NCBI GenBank assembly: GCA_017654935.2
Contig: CM065693.1
Span: 17,303,016 to 17,367,015, forward strand
Direction of reading: 5' to 3'
DNA from: Phymorhynchus buccinoides
Taxonomy: Eukaryota > Mollusca > Gastropoda > Neogastropoda > Raphitomidae
Length of the DNA: 64,000 nt
The notes beneath the pieces are model-generated. The model was not told the origin of the DNA. It did no database searches and saw only the letters and a program-made list of their open reading frames with translations. Shown here one piece after another: positions 22,912 through 36,808 of this stretch. The first letter of the stretch is position 1. Each line of letters begins with the position of its first letter. A program made the translations under genes and the position numbers.

Positions 22912-25152
22912 CAGCCTAGACCCGCACATTTGGAATAGGAATGAACAGCTAAGTGCTACTTTTGACTATATAAAAGTCTGGGTCTATTTGACCTGCAACG
23001 TGACTGTGTAGTCAATGACGAGGCACGGTGAAGGTTAACTAGGCTAGGCTAGTAGGGGTGGGCATTTTAAAAAAAAAGTGTACAACCACCATTACTAAAC
23101 CTTTGCAAAATCACAGAAGTGCATTACTAAACTTTTTCAAAACAACAGCAATTGCATTCTCAAATAATAATAACTGCATTCATCTGCATGTGTCAGCAGA
23201 CTTGAGTCATGGTTTTACAATGCGTGTGTGCGTGCGTAGCAGTAGGCTTCCACCACACTTTCTTTACTGAAGCTCGTGTCGTCTGCTAAACTTTATGATT
23301 TTTGTGTTCACATTGCTAAATTATGTAGTATAGAATACGGATAGCATGCAAATGATTTGCAGAATTTTAAAAGCCAAACGATTGTACATGTATTACAGCT
23401 GTTTATTACGCTTCAGCAAAGAGAATTATAAAGAAAACACGGTTTGTGTTGCTTCTTCTTTAGTAAGAAAACTACGTTGACAAGGCGTGTTTTGTATGAT
23501 AAAAAAAACCCTTGACAGGGCCTCATCGTTATTTTGGCATTTTGTAACCACATTGTTAAACTTTAGCAAAATAACAGAAGTGCATTACTAAACTTTTGCA
23601 TTATATCATGGTGCATTTCAATCATTTTCTTACCTTTTTAGGAGGACAAACAAGAAACTAATAACACTACTTCCTTTTATTATTAACACACACTAGACTC
23701 ATTGAACTAATAGCTTATTTGTGTACGTACCAGCGGACTTTTCTAAAAATAGTTCTCCTACCGTCTAGAAGTTCTGTGCTTATAACTTGTTTTAATCTGT
23801 CGCTCTCTTTCACTCTGCCTTTGCTTTTTGTTTTTATCAGCAAATATTTTTGTCTACATTGACTTCTGAAATCAGATTGTATTAGCTGTGCGTAGTAGAG
23901 AGACCAGTGATTACTGAACAACAAACACACATACATATGTACTTTACCCATTATAGCCATGTGGCCTGAAAACACAGCAAAAAGAAATAATAACAGTTTA
24001 TTTTCTTCTATCTTTTTTAACACACTAGACTCATTCAACTAATAACAATTTGCTCTCTTTCATTATTAGACTTGGAGTAATAACATGATCTAAAATCATT
24101 TTCTTACTCTTTTTCTTTTCACCTGTATAAAACAAAACTAAACATAAATAATCTTTTCAAACAGACTGAACAAAGTTTTACTGCAAATCAACATCTGTAT
24201 GCAAATAAGACAAGTCAAAATTCGTGTTTGTAATAAATAACAAAATGAGTGCTTTTAAAGCTAACCTAACCTGAAAGCATTCAAGTGTGTATACATAACT
24301 TTTTGTTGTTGTAATTATTACTATATGGATGTTTGCGTACATTAATGAACTTTTTTTAATATGTTCATATTTTACATAACTTCGTGACAGACTGACTATT
24401 TCTATGAGATCTATAATACTGTTCATAACTCTATTTTGTTATTCCTAACAGTGTCTCTTGTATTGTTTTTTGTTGTTGTTATTTATAAATGTATTACTAC
24501 TTTCATATTTAAAGTAAAGGTTAATTTTTGTTGCTTTGACATTATGTGAGGTTTATAGATCAATAAACCTTACATCTTTTTTTTCATGCTCATATTTACA
24601 TAACTTTTAAACAGACATGTTCATATTTTACCAAAACACTACATGGTGTTTTACTCTTCTGCTGTTACTGGTTTTATACAAGTCCTATTGCTTGTTAGTG
24701 AACACAAAATTATACTTTTTACAACACATGACTTCTTTTAATCTTTTCAGTTATGAATGTGTGATTAGTTATTAGCCTCTTCACTGCCCCATCACAAATA
24801 TTTCCGTCAACTTCCAGTAACCTATAAACTGTCCTGTCTCGGAAATATCCGTCATAGAGTTATTCTAGAGTTTCATTTTGTCTATTGACATTCTTTTTTG
24901 CAGTATGTTCAAATGCATATGGGAATGTTCGCAAACGATAATATATTCAATTCCTGTTTAAAAAAAAGTATAAGTTAGGTGCATGCAATCATAATGCTAT
25001 CCATACTTTTTACTTCAATAATAGTAATATCTTTATAATGTACATGTACTGTTTAAGTCTGTATGTATTATCTTTTGCTGCATTTGTCCATTTATGTTTT
25101 TGTGCATGTTTTTCTTTTTATATAAACCAAACTATGTATGCAGTGTCTTTTT
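22912..25152. other. Non-coding AT-rich region, no gene recognised
   Basis: No open frame with protein-like composition. A word like AACAGAAGTGCATTACTAAACTTTT occurs near 23113 and again near 23574, suggesting an old duplication. Around 23740-23830 there is weak similarity to the TLR 5' flanks (TAGAAGTTCTG...CTCTCTTT). Nothing else is seen. Confidence 0.6.
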
Positions 25153-25751
25153 TTTAAATTTTGTTTCAACATTTATGCAGTCTCAACCAGTGTTTGTTTT
25201 TTCATGCTAAATCTCTGTTGTTTTTTCCAGTAAAGAATGTTATAACATTAACTATACTGGAGCACTGTCTTACAAATTCACTTAATTTCTTTTTCATACC
25301 AAACCTTTGCATTGAAGGATGCCGTGTTTCTTTCCCTAAAGAGTGTTATGATCTTCATACACATTTGTAGTATAATGGTGCACTGCTTTACAATGTTACT
25401 CATAATTAATAAACTTTAAACATGTATAACCATTCCAGTTTATTTTACAATTTTTCCATTTTATAATAAACAACAATGTTACTTACTTCAATTTGCTTCT
25501 TTAGTTCTCCATTTTCTAGGATCTTGTGAATGTCATAACTCTGTTAACTGCTTTTCCTGTTAGAAAATATATTATAAACCTTGATTTCTTTAAACATTCC
25601 TGTTATGTATTACACTTTGAAATTCACTTTTTATTCTTTCTTTCTTGTCAATTAGACTTGTATATAAAATATTAACTACTAATACTGTTTGAGTGTTACA
25701 CAATGTATGTCTGAAAGTTGACAGTATGTAATTCTTTTCTACAATCATACA

Positions 25752-25822
<71 letters not shown>

Positions 25823-26933
25823 GTCTTTCTGTATCTTCGTATTCCGCACACACACACACACACACACTTATATATATACTGTCTGTCCTACGTTCAAGGC
25901 CAAAAAACAAAACATTAGGAATAGTCTACATTCTTTCTTGTTAGTCACTTTTCATTCTTCTTCTGTGACATGATATATATATATGATTTAAAAAATAAAT
26001 CCTATAAACCAACGATCACCATCAGATAGTGAGCTGTGCAGGACAAATAAATCAAATAATATAGAAAAACATAACAGCCGCACCAGCCAAACTTCCCACT
26101 CCACACAACTCTGTAACGACTAAAAAGTTGTTTTGTTTTTGTTTGTTTTTAATAAAGTAACACAGAATATTTTATTACGTTACCTTGTTTCTGAAGTTCA
26201 CAAATTCATACATTACATACAGAAAAGTTTCATCAATTAGCCATTTCAAATGCAACAACTTTTTAGACCTAATTCTCCCGAGTCCAGCAATAGTGTAAGT
26301 AATGACTGTGCTGGGCTGGAAGCAGTTCAGCAAGTGTATTACAGTAATAAACCGATCCTGTTGAAGAGTCATTACTCGAGCACCCACTGTGTTGAAGGTC
26401 AGAGGTCGTTCTTGTTATCACGTATCAACAATGCCACAGCCAGGCAGTCTGTTTAGTCACTCCAAAATGCCTTGCTGTCGCTAAAATGGATGCTCCCCCT
26501 TGCAACATGCCAACAACACAAAGTCTCTCACCTTCAAATAAGCATAATATCTTTATGTATGGGCTTGTTCAATGCAAAAGTATCAACAAGACTTAAAAAA
26601 AAGTATAAATTAGACACAAATACATGAGCAGCCACATTCTTACATTTCATGCATAACTCCAAAAACAGAACATTGCTTTTATATAACCTTGCTGTTCTAC
26701 TTCATATTGATTCATTTCAGAGTATTGTGCTAAGCCAAACAAACGACTCTTCTACATGTCAACCTGTTTCGCCTCCTGTTGATCTTTGATCAACTGAATT
26801 TCTTGTTGCCCCTTTTCTTCGGACAGTTGCTCCTATTTTTTTTTCTCGTCCATTGCTATGAAAGGTGAACATGTTGAAAACCATTTCACACTGCTACAGC
26901 TTTCAATGTTTAGGAAGGACGGAGAGAGAGTGA

Positions 26934-26990
<57 letters not shown>

Positions 26991-27277
26991 GAGAGAAAAA
27001 AAAAAAAGAGATAGAGAGAGAGAGAGACAAGAACAGCAATGAACAAAGAACAAATTGTTTAATGATTAGGCCTTTGACCCATATCATACAAAAAAGTGAC
27101 AGGAAAAATTGTAGTTGTCATGAATAAAAAATGACATAATACACAAATACATAAACAACTAAATAACTCAGGTCAACAATAACTGGTTACGTCATTAGCG
27201 ATAACCGTCTCAACTGCAAGGATTTATGAACATAAGTGGCAAAATGATTGACGATTATACTGTTCTCAATAGAGAGA

Positions 27278-27335
<58 letters not shown>

Positions 27336-27354
27336 GAGAGAGAGAGAGAGAGAG

Positions 27355-27439
<85 letters not shown>

Positions 27440-29432
27440 GAGAGAGAGAGATAGAGAGAAGAGAGAGATAGATCGATAGATAAGATAGATAGATAGGAGA
27501 GAGAGAGAGGAGGAAAAAAGAAGAGAGAGAGAGAGAGAGAGAGACATTTGCAAACCTTTATTAAGATGAGAGAGAGAGAGAGAGAGAGAGAGCATTTGAA
27601 ACATTTGTTATAGAGAGAGAGAGAGAGAGAGAGAGATCGAGAGAGAGAGGAGAGAGAGAGAGAGAGGTATATGTTTTAACAATCGTTTTGAATGTTGTAA
27701 TAAAATAGAATATTATATGTAAGCATTTCACACAGGAAGGACGGAGAGAGAGACAGCAGCCTTCAGATTTCAAAAGTTTATTTTTCAAGGATTCAGAATT
27801 TAGGCAGAGCGTACTCTTCCAGTTAACAAAACAATTAAACAAGAACAATTAAACAGTAACAATGACTTCTTTCTCCCTCTCTCTTCCCTCTCTCTCATTT
27901 TCTTTTCTTTTTTCTTTTTTATGGGGGCGGGGGTTACGGAACCCAAATAACCCCGCATACCACCCCACCCCCTCCCCTGGATTCGGCTCCGTCTTAAATT
28001 ATGTCCTTGCTACGACTACTTTCTATACTTCTACCAATATCACTACTACAACCACTACTATTAAACAGAAGTATGGTTGCATGTGTGTGTGTGTGTGGGT
28101 GGGTGTTGGGGGGGGGGGGGGGTTGGTCAAGGAGCAATTATCACATAGACTAGGAGCAATTGTTCGAGGGGCAAAAATCCACAGGAGCAACTCTTCGAAG
28201 AGCAATTATCCAAGGAACAAATGCTTTGGGAGGAATTACACTTAGGAGCAAGTGTTAAGGGGCAATTGTTGGGGAGAAAATGTCAAAGATCAAGTATCAA
28301 GGAGCATTATGCAATTTCAGTACCTCCATATAAACATGTCACCGTTTGGTTACTCTCTCTCACTCTCTCTCTATCTCTCAAACTCACTCTCTCTCTCTCT
28401 CCTCTTCTATCTCTCTCTCTCTCTCTCTCTAACCCTCTCTCTCTCTCATTAAAAAATATCTTGTATCGTTTTCAGGTTTTTTTTAATCAATGTTCATACA
28501 GTATCTAAAAAATACATAATTATCCTGTTCGAAATCCTACCTACACCTCCCTGTGGTGAGTAGAGGGCAAACAGAACTACATTACATGTATTCAGGCAAA
28601 CGCTGGGAATAAAACAAACATGTTATAAGCCAGTTAGGAGTGTCCATCATTTAGTTCAATATCTGTATTGTTACTAATTCGGGACTTTACTGGTGTTGCA
28701 CTGACTCCGGGCATTGACTCCATGTATTGTTCCCACATCTATCATGTACAAATTGTCCCATATGTGTCTGTTTCAGACCAGGAAGACGTTAATAAGGATT
28801 TTCACCAGGAATTTGTCATCAGAACTGACTGTCATCAACATCTATCTATCCGTCTGGGACCCGTCCATCTTCCTGCACACTCGAAGGTATGTCAATGTTG
28901 GGAGGCATATCATTTGATGGACAGGGGTTGTAAATCTGTGCCTACAATGCTAAACACAAATCCTCATGATGATCGACCAGGTGATCCAATAGGGCCTCTC
29001 TCTCACCGTTAAGAACAACGAAATGACGCGCTTTAAAAATAATAAACAAGAAGAAAATTCGATGGCTTAGAGTCAAAAACGTATTGAATTATATGAGTGA
29101 AGAAAACTAAGATCTTGCATTTAAAAAAGACTGCAAATATTACAAAATGGAGATTATGCTTTTTATATTCCTGCAGTCTTTTTTAAAAATATATATACAA
29201 GTTATTAGTTTTCGACAATAAGTTCAATAATACGTCAGTGGGCCATCTAAAGACGGTCCGTTTTGGATCTAAGAGCCATCGAACATTCCGCACTTACAAT
29301 AATTATGCCAATATACGCGCTTTCGACTTATTCGTAGATCCAAGGATTTTATTCAAATTGAATCAGACCCGGGATCGTAGTGGTTTAGTTGCTGAAGATT
29401 TATAATTCATCTAGCTGTTGATTGTCATTCTT
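25153..29432. repeat. Segmental duplication, copy 2 (partner 1-4195)
   Basis: Direct copy of 1-4195. It contains the same microsatellites in altered form: CT/AC 25752-25866, GA 26922-27028, GA/GATA 27270-27666, GT/G 28081-28123 and CT 28355-28448. It also has a 15-bp minisatellite at 28130-28285. No gene seen. Confidence 0.9.
27544..27612 (-). mobile_element. Two LINE 3'-end stubs within (GA)n
   Basis: Two short non-GA islands (27544-27565 and 27594-27612) read, on the minus strand, like AATAAAGGTTTGCAAATG and AACAAATGTTTCAAATG, matching the 3' terminus of the LINE at 7356-14760. Each is bordered on both sides by GA repeats. Copy 1 of the duplication has only one such island (2393-2414). Confidence 0.45.
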
Positions 29433-29760
29433 GTGTGTGTGTGTGTGTGTGCTTAGTGTGCAGTGTGTTGTGTGTGTGTGTGTGCTGGTTGCTATTGATT
29501 TATTGAGATCGCCTGTTTCAATCTGTGTTTACTAATCATCTGGGTACTTACGTCTCCGCTCTCTGATTTTAAAGGAACCTATTTATTTGTTCCTATGTTT
29601 AGTCCAGCGTTTCTTTTCTTGTGTGGTGTGTTGTGTGTGTGTGTTGGTGTGTGTGTCTATGTGTGTGTGTGGGTGTGTGTGTCTGCGTATGAGTGTGCGT
29701 ACCCATGCGCGCGAGCGTGTGTGTGTGTGTCCGTGTGTGTGGTGTGTGTGCGAAATCACC
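29433..29760. repeat. GT-rich simple repeats
   Basis: (GT)n at 29433-29485 and an interrupted GT/CG tract at 29622-29750. Between them is ordinary non-coding sequence. The second tract has a counterpart near 47928-48012. Confidence 0.85.
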
Positions 29761-31870
29761 GTTGTGCGGAGCAGTCAACTGTGCAGACAAACAACACTAG
29801 TTAATGTCTTTGCTGTAACTGAGAGGGAAGGAAACTTTTTTCTTCCCAGGAAATTCGAGCTCCTGTACTTCCTGAATCTCAAGCCTCAATGAACATGCAA
29901 TAGAACTAGAAACAATTTGTAAACCAGTTAGTGTAGTCCGCTATGTCATGAAAACAGATATTCTCTCAAAATGTTCGCCTAAATGGATTGTTATGGGTTT
30001 GTTGCATTGGTCATGGGTACCGAAATCTTAAAGCAAATGGGGTTCAAATTCAGATTTAGCCCAGGGGCGGACCAAGTGACTCGTAAGAGGGGGAGGGGGT
30101 GGGGGTCCGCCGGGGCTCCAGGGAGGTGCATAGGTTCCGGTTTAAGGAGTAATGCTCTTCTGGGAGCCCAGGGGGCAAATCGGCCAGAACGTTTTGCAAT
30201 TTAGTTATAAAAATACAGTGATTATAAAAGGGTCGTTCTCAGAAAAGGGTTCCAAATATGTGACACAGACCTTGGAAAATAAAGTTCATAGAGGAAAGCT
30301 GAAAACTGGATGCCTGATAAACATGACTGTGGTGCAACTAAATCTGAAAAACCTATCAACAAAAAAAAGGGAATCCTTCTGCTGCTTCTCATACAACAAG
30401 GGGGGGTTCAAAACTGTATGTGATGTCTCGCTAAGTGACACCTCGGGCTTCCCGGGGCCAGAGGCGCAGTTGAGGCATGGGACACAGTGTGTCTCCTTCG
30501 TTCTTAAAATGTATAATGCCTTTAGCTATAGATAGATTGTACGATATGACAAGGAAAGATGAAAAGTAGCAAATGACAGAGTCTGGTAGTACAACCTATT
30601 GTGCTACTAATTCTATAAACAAGAACATCAATACCAGAATTATGGACTTGAGTGTGGCTTTCAGAGAGGCGGGACGGAGACGAGCGCGCTAGAACTGAAA
30701 CTCGTCAAATTTTATAGCGTTTACGATTCTACTGCTTTTTGTAAAACCAGGAAGTACAAAGATTCAAATTGTGGCATTAAGTTCAGTAATTATAATACCT
30801 TATTTTCCAATGCCCTAAAGACCGTAAAGTTTGCTGTCTGATCGTTGTGTGTATTTGCATAATCTAACAGCTGATGGGTAAGATGGAGGCAAATGGACAA
30901 ACATAAATCGATCAATATGTCCTATACGATTCGCCCTAGCACATGCTTGGGCAGAGAGGCAAATGTTACAGGGGCAGGGGGGGGGGGGGGGGGTTGGTTG
31001 GTGTCGGAAAAACCCAACCAAAAAACCCGTGAACTCAACCAAAAAATCTGCCCCTGTAGCCCCCTACCCTCTTCGGTGTAGGAGTCAGTAGATCCTAGCT
31101 ATGGAAACCTTATATCGGACAGAGTCCAATGTTAATCTGTTTGTTTGTGATCCTGCCTATTGTTGCATTAGGTGGACCCAATTCAGGCTGGTTTTTAGTG
31201 GTTTTGAATATTCATAATATCTTCAAAGTGTTCAGGAACTAGGTGCTGACGACCTTTTCTATTTGAGGACCTCTTAAATGGGTTTGTAAACAAGGTTAAC
31301 TTGGATACTGTGCCAAGAGAATGGATCTGGCTTAGTATTATTGTTATTGACTGTTTGATTTTGTTCTATTTCAATAGATTTATATGGCTCAATACTATTT
31401 GATAAATCTAAGGTTGAAATATTCTGACTCATAGACTGTGATAAGTCCTGGGGTCTTTGTAACGTTTGATACTGCCCTAGCCACATTGTTCTCCCGATGA
31501 AAATTGTGTGTTCACACAATATCAGTCGTGAAGTTGGTCCTTTTGTAGAGGTTTTTTATGTTGTAGATTTGGTTGTAAATATTTCAAAATGAATGCACAG
31601 CACACAAATTCCCCACATTCTGACACCTTTCAGTTTTCCACAGAAAGCTATTTGTTTCAAGTCATTTCCTTTCACATAGGCAATGTTTCTGTCCAATGTA
31701 TTGTAGAGTTGGGGACACGGCGACTGTGTGTAGTGTGTCGTGAGTTTGTTTCTTTGTTTATGGAAAGACCTTACCAGTTGATACACTACAAACAAAAGAA
31801 GGGATAAAAACTTTGGATTGGTGATGAGTTCTAAAAATAGGCATGAACTAAATACAGTTGGACCCGGGTG
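29590..31870. repeat. Segmental duplication, partner 47900-50865
   Basis: Same-orientation match to 47900-50865, clear from GGATTGTTATGGGTTTGTTG (29984; 48125) and the ends. The partner has gained CA-bearing modules and the 72-bp satellite; here only one unit-like segment is present near 30843-30915 (GCATAATCTAACAGCTGATG). A poly-G run lies at 30976-30994. A stretch near 30060-30120 (CAGGGGCGGACC...) resembles termini of some hAT-type elements, but no pair of ends is seen. No gene. Confidence 0.85.
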
Positions 31871-31879
31871 CTGTGAATG

Positions 31880-33240
31880 ACACCCCTTAGTGAAAAAAAG
31901 GTGTTATTGTAAAACTCAAATTTGAGCAATACAAAACAAAAGTTGTGGCAGGAAACATGATCCATAAAAAAACGAGAGAAGAACGTCTGCACTGACGTGT
32001 TCAATTTACAACCATAGCAAAATTCTGTTCATTCTGCATGTTTAAAATGAACAATTTCCTTTGTTTTTAAATTGTCTTTTATTTTATTTAAATGTTTGTT
32101 GAATGATAATGAGAGTCAAGGTTGATAGCACTGTATGATTTTTGTGCTAAGTCAATCGCAAATTAATCAACGTCTTTCCTGGGTATGCATCGTTTCGAAT
32201 TGGACGTTTTGTAACTGTTTGAATTGACATTTTGTACTGTTTAATTTGTGCTAAAATAGGAAGCAAATGAGGCTTCCCATTGTACAGTGCTTTTAATTCA
32301 TTTGAAAATACCCCACCCTTCACACAGTTAAAAAATCAGAATATCGTAGCCTTAGATTCATTTGTAAGCCACAAGTTCATTAAAACAAAATAATAAAAAC
32401 AAATGGTTGCAATGATAAAATGATTGTACCAGTGTTATTTTCTTTGCACATTAGATTAAACTCCCGTCAAAACCCGTTTAATAGGTCACAATACAGTAAG
32501 ATACGCGAAAACTAAATTAATCATAGTTACTGAACAGCTAGAAGATAGTATAGATCAATCAACAACTATTAAAAACCTACAATTTACTGTGATCCATTGG
32601 TTGCAGAATGTAGGCCTCCTGAGTATGGAAATCTTAGAACGGACTTCGTTTCAATAGGCCGGGAATCCCACCCACCCCCCCTCACGGATTCCTAAGGTGA
32701 TAGTCGGTCAGAAAATTGGACTCCCACTGTTTTTAGCTTGGGATATCATAATCAATGCAATGAAACAATAAATAAAATTTAGCCAAAATTATGAGCAACA
32801 TGACATAACGGACCTGACTCGACCGTGTGACTCGTGACGTCAGGAAGTTTATATTAATACCAGTGAAGGTGTATTGCGCAGAACAGTAAGATTATAGTCT
32901 AAAAATATTATAGTGGCCCAGTGTTGTGCTGCACATCCTGTTTAATTTATAATACATAAAACCTGTCATACGTTTGGATTTATAAAGACGGCTTGAATTT
33001 AAGCTAAAAGTGTCTGCAAATTGACGTGAATGTGTGCTGCGATTTTTAAGGCATAGTCTACAACCATTGCCTATGGCCTAATTATACCTTCGGTTATATG
33101 TGTCATAAGTTTGTGCTCTCTCTTTCTCATGACATTGACGATTAAAGGTTACTATATCAAGGCCCACTAATAGTGATCTGAACCTTCAAGCTGGTGTCTA
33201 AAAAAAACAAAATCATAGTTATTGAGGAATCGAACCTCTT
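31880..33240 (+). repeat. 5' flank of TLR copy C (partners 5144-6430 and 52600-53420)
   Basis: Matches the flank of fragment A in reverse complement and the block at 52432-53467. Non-coding, with the TTAGACACCAG...CTATTTAGTGGG arm sequence near 33170-33205. Confidence 0.8.
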
Positions 33241-33279
33241 GACAATTCAGATCCTACCAGCGTTTTAGCTACGAAGAGG

Positions 33280-35290
33280 ATGGAGAGACCAACGTCCTCA
33301 GTCTTGTTTGATCAGCTTTCTGTGGTGTCTTTGAACGAGGGGATTGTCACAAAAGACCTTGTAGGTCATCGCAGATGACCCACCATCTTGTTGTCAATTG
33401 CAGTCATGGGGGTTGAACGCACTTCCTGATAATTGGCCTACTGGAATTGTACTGAGGTGGACCTGAGTACAACGCATGTCATCTTTGCAGGGGTCTGTCC
33501 GTCCTGAGCTGCGCAGAGTCCGTCAACCTGAATTCAGCCACAACTCTCTGCACCGGGTGGGCGGGACACGCTGACAGCACTGATGGATCTGAGAGTCTGG
33601 TACCTCAGTTCACAACCAGCTGGCCTCCCCTCAGGCCCGGTCCTTCCTATACTGACGTCCTCTCAAGTCTCTGCACCTCAACGACAACCAGCTGTACAGC
33701 AACGTTTCTCGGGAATCGTTTCAAGGACTGTCTGGTCTTCAGACACTGGACTTGAGTCACAACCAGATAGACGTGCTTGTCAACGGCACGTTTTCCTCGC
33801 TGCACGAGCTGACCTGGCTCAGTGTGCAAGGTAACCGTCTGCACAAGGTGGAGGCTGGAGCGCTGGATGGACTGAGCAGTCTGCAATACCTGGACCTGTC
33901 TGAGAACTCTCTGCAAATGACGTCATCTGTCCTCCCTCCTGGTGTCTTCTCTTCCCTGTCAGCTCTGCAAGAACTTCGACTGCAGAACAATGATGGGGAT
34001 GACGATGGAGATTATCCACCTGGTGTCTTCAACGACCTGCCAGCTCTTCGTTATCTGAATATTGACACGTTTTACCAGCCCTACTTTGGCCAGGATTTTG
34101 CTGCATTGAAACAACTGGATGTTCTCGAAGTAGGCGACAACTGCAAGATTGGTCATCTTACAAACACAAGTTTCTATGGGTTTCAGTTTTCCTCATTGCG
34201 AGTTTTAAATATGATTGATTGCAAGCGGCTTACCAGAATTGAGTTATGTGTCTTTTGCCATCTCCCAAAATTGAAGACACTTAACCTTCATGGGGCTCAT
34301 TATCTGCATATGCATGTTGCCTTCGATGCGTTATATGGTCTTCAGAATCAAACAATGGACTTGATTGATTTGTCAAATAACGGTAATTGGGGACATTTCA
34401 CTTATGTTGGTACCAAAGAATCCACACGATGTTTGATAAACATCTGTGTTTCAAGTGTCCGAATCAGAAACTCACGTTTAAGTAGACTCGAAACTCACAG
34501 TATTGTGTTTAACAACACAGCTTTTTCAGATTGCATTCAACATTTCGATATCTCCAAAAATAATCTTCAAGGCGATGTTTTTGAAATAATGCGTATGAAT
34601 CTGTTCTGCACCCGTCTGCAAACCTTAGAAGTACAAAATCAGAAGACATTCTCAGTTGTCGATTCTAACTGTATTCTAGAAGAAAGTTGCAGGATCACTC
34701 TGTGAGTTATTTACACTGAATTTCAACCTTACCATCCCTATCTTCCAGCACTGCGGTCTGGTTTACCTGGGCAGCTGTAGCAAAACATCTTAAACCCTCT
34801 TCCTTCAATAATATTTCTCGGAATGCCAACAATCTGAAAGTTTTAGACTGTCTTACAGCACTATGGCCAACTGCAGGAGCACGTACACGGTCTGCTCAGT
34901 TAGAACGCTTTAAGTGGACTTAACTACTGCTAAAACGTCAGCGAGACAATCATGGACATATGCCAAACTGAAACACCTCGGCATGGTCCAACTTCGGCGT
35001 CCAACCAAGTTCTACGTAGATCAGGGAACGCTTCTTTCAGCACCTGCATCATCTAGAACAGCTGAGACCTCTCCCTGAAACCAACTGCTGTGTTTTCCTG
35101 CCAACATGCTGCAGGCACAGAGGAGTCTCACACGCCTCAAAAAATGTCTCCAACCGCCTCAAGTCGTACCGTGCACCTGGGTTACCAGGACAACCTGACC
35201 TCGCGGATTTGTCCAACAAACATGCTGCCAACTCTAACAGCAGAGGAGGAGAGAGGGCCCGGATCTCTAGCTTATCATCACGGAGATCAG
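33280..35290 (+). pseudogene. TLR pseudogene C: decayed exon 1
   Basis: ATG 33280 begins a signal-peptide-like sequence (MERPTSSVL) that shifts frame at once. The N-terminal LRR region (33400-33750) has many indels. The middle (33752-34705) stays open for 317 codons of LRR sequence (SHNQIDVLVNGTFSSLHEL...), close to genes D and B. After 34705 frames break again repeatedly to the end of the exon. The splice donor, GATCAG/GT in B, D and E, is GATCAG/GG at 35291. Intron-1 sequence resembling gene D follows to the gap, and exons 2-4 are not seen beyond it. It cannot encode a receptor; indel density also allows poor assembly quality as part of the cause. Confidence 0.88.
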
Positions 35291-35684
35291 GGATCTATTG
35301 TCTTCTGTTACTTATCTACATTAATAGACGATTTTCATAGAAAAACTAAAAATAGGGGAGAGCACTTCGTGAAAATTAGAAATTGATTGCCTCCATTACT
35401 CTGTCAAATGTCATAGCAAACATGCCAAACAATGCGTGGCCAAGCTTGAAACCGCAGATGGGAGTCAGCGACTGCAAAACATTTAAAAAAAGAAAACTTA
35501 GGGGTGGCCATACAACTTGCAAAATGTGACGTAAAAAATAAAATACAATAAATGTTTTGAATTGTGCATGGTGTTCTAAGTGCTGTATGTCAGCTCAAAC
35601 ACACGAGTCTATAGGGGTACGAGAGATGAAGGTGAGTGACATCCCCGGTTTGACCGATTGAAGTAGGCAAGACAACTCCCAACA

Positions 35685-36184
35685 NNNNNNNNNNNNNNNN
35701 NNNNNNNNNNNNNNNNNNNNNNNNNNNNNNNNNNNNNNNNNNNNNNNNNNNNNNNNNNNNNNNNNNNNNNNNNNNNNNNNNNNNNNNNNNNNNNNNNNNN
35801 NNNNNNNNNNNNNNNNNNNNNNNNNNNNNNNNNNNNNNNNNNNNNNNNNNNNNNNNNNNNNNNNNNNNNNNNNNNNNNNNNNNNNNNNNNNNNNNNNNNN
35901 NNNNNNNNNNNNNNNNNNNNNNNNNNNNNNNNNNNNNNNNNNNNNNNNNNNNNNNNNNNNNNNNNNNNNNNNNNNNNNNNNNNNNNNNNNNNNNNNNNNN
36001 NNNNNNNNNNNNNNNNNNNNNNNNNNNNNNNNNNNNNNNNNNNNNNNNNNNNNNNNNNNNNNNNNNNNNNNNNNNNNNNNNNNNNNNNNNNNNNNNNNNN
36101 NNNNNNNNNNNNNNNNNNNNNNNNNNNNNNNNNNNNNNNNNNNNNNNNNNNNNNNNNNNNNNNNNNNNNNNNNNNNNNNNNNNN
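35685..36184. other. Assembly gap, exactly 500 N
   Basis: Placeholder gap after TLR copy C intron 1. Sequence after the gap (36185 on) is unrelated to the TLR locus, so the join may bridge an unknown distance. Confidence 0.99.
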
Positions 36185-36655
36185 AGTGTTCCTGATTGCT
36201 GTGAAAAAAGTTTATCTTACTAGTACGGACTGTGGTTGCATATATGTGGCGATGAAGATTGACTTATTCCTGGAGCATATTTGATTAGTAAAAGAGATCA
36301 CTTTTAAAAACACAATGTGCCGTTCCGCTTTTTGTTTGGAGACTAAATAACACTGGGCCTAAGTGTGATGGCCAACGTGAGTAAAAACAGATTTTCCTCC
36401 CCCACTGTCGTTCCCAGTTTCGGTTCTTTATTCGATGAAAGTGGCTTCCTGACGACCGATATATCGTGTTTTTTCTTTTCTTAGAACGCTGAAAAACTGC
36501 TGGATCTTTTCTTCGTGTTTTTGAGCCAACGTGCATTCAGTGTAGAATTCGTAGCTTATCCATGGCAATGATAAGTCAAAGCTGGAGATCCATGTACCAC
36601 ACAAAGGAGAAAAAGAAGAGAGAGAGAGAAGAAGAGGAGAGAGAGAGAGAGAGAG

Positions 36656-36688
<33 letters not shown>

Positions 36689-36808
36689 TGTAAACAAAAA
36701 AGGGGGGAAAAGGGGGGGGGTGCGGGGGGGAGCGGGAGGGGAGGGTAGAGATAAGAAGGAAAGCCATTCGTTAGAGCATAGTCCCCCCTGTCCCCCAATC
36801 GAAATCGT
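36185..36808. other. Non-coding region with (GA)n and poly-G
   Basis: Holds an interrupted GA tract (36612-36689) and a G-rich run (36699-36740). No gene recognised. Confidence 0.6.

Noticed and set aside
21610..22938. Many long frames of Cys-Val-Arg-Ala and His-Thr-Ala-Arg composition on both strands
   Set aside because: They follow from the CA/CG dinucleotide period, overlap in all frames and have no domain-like sequence.
30060..30180. hAT-type transposon end (CAGGGGCGGACC)
   Set aside because: A second end and target duplication were not found in this copy or in its duplicate near 48200.
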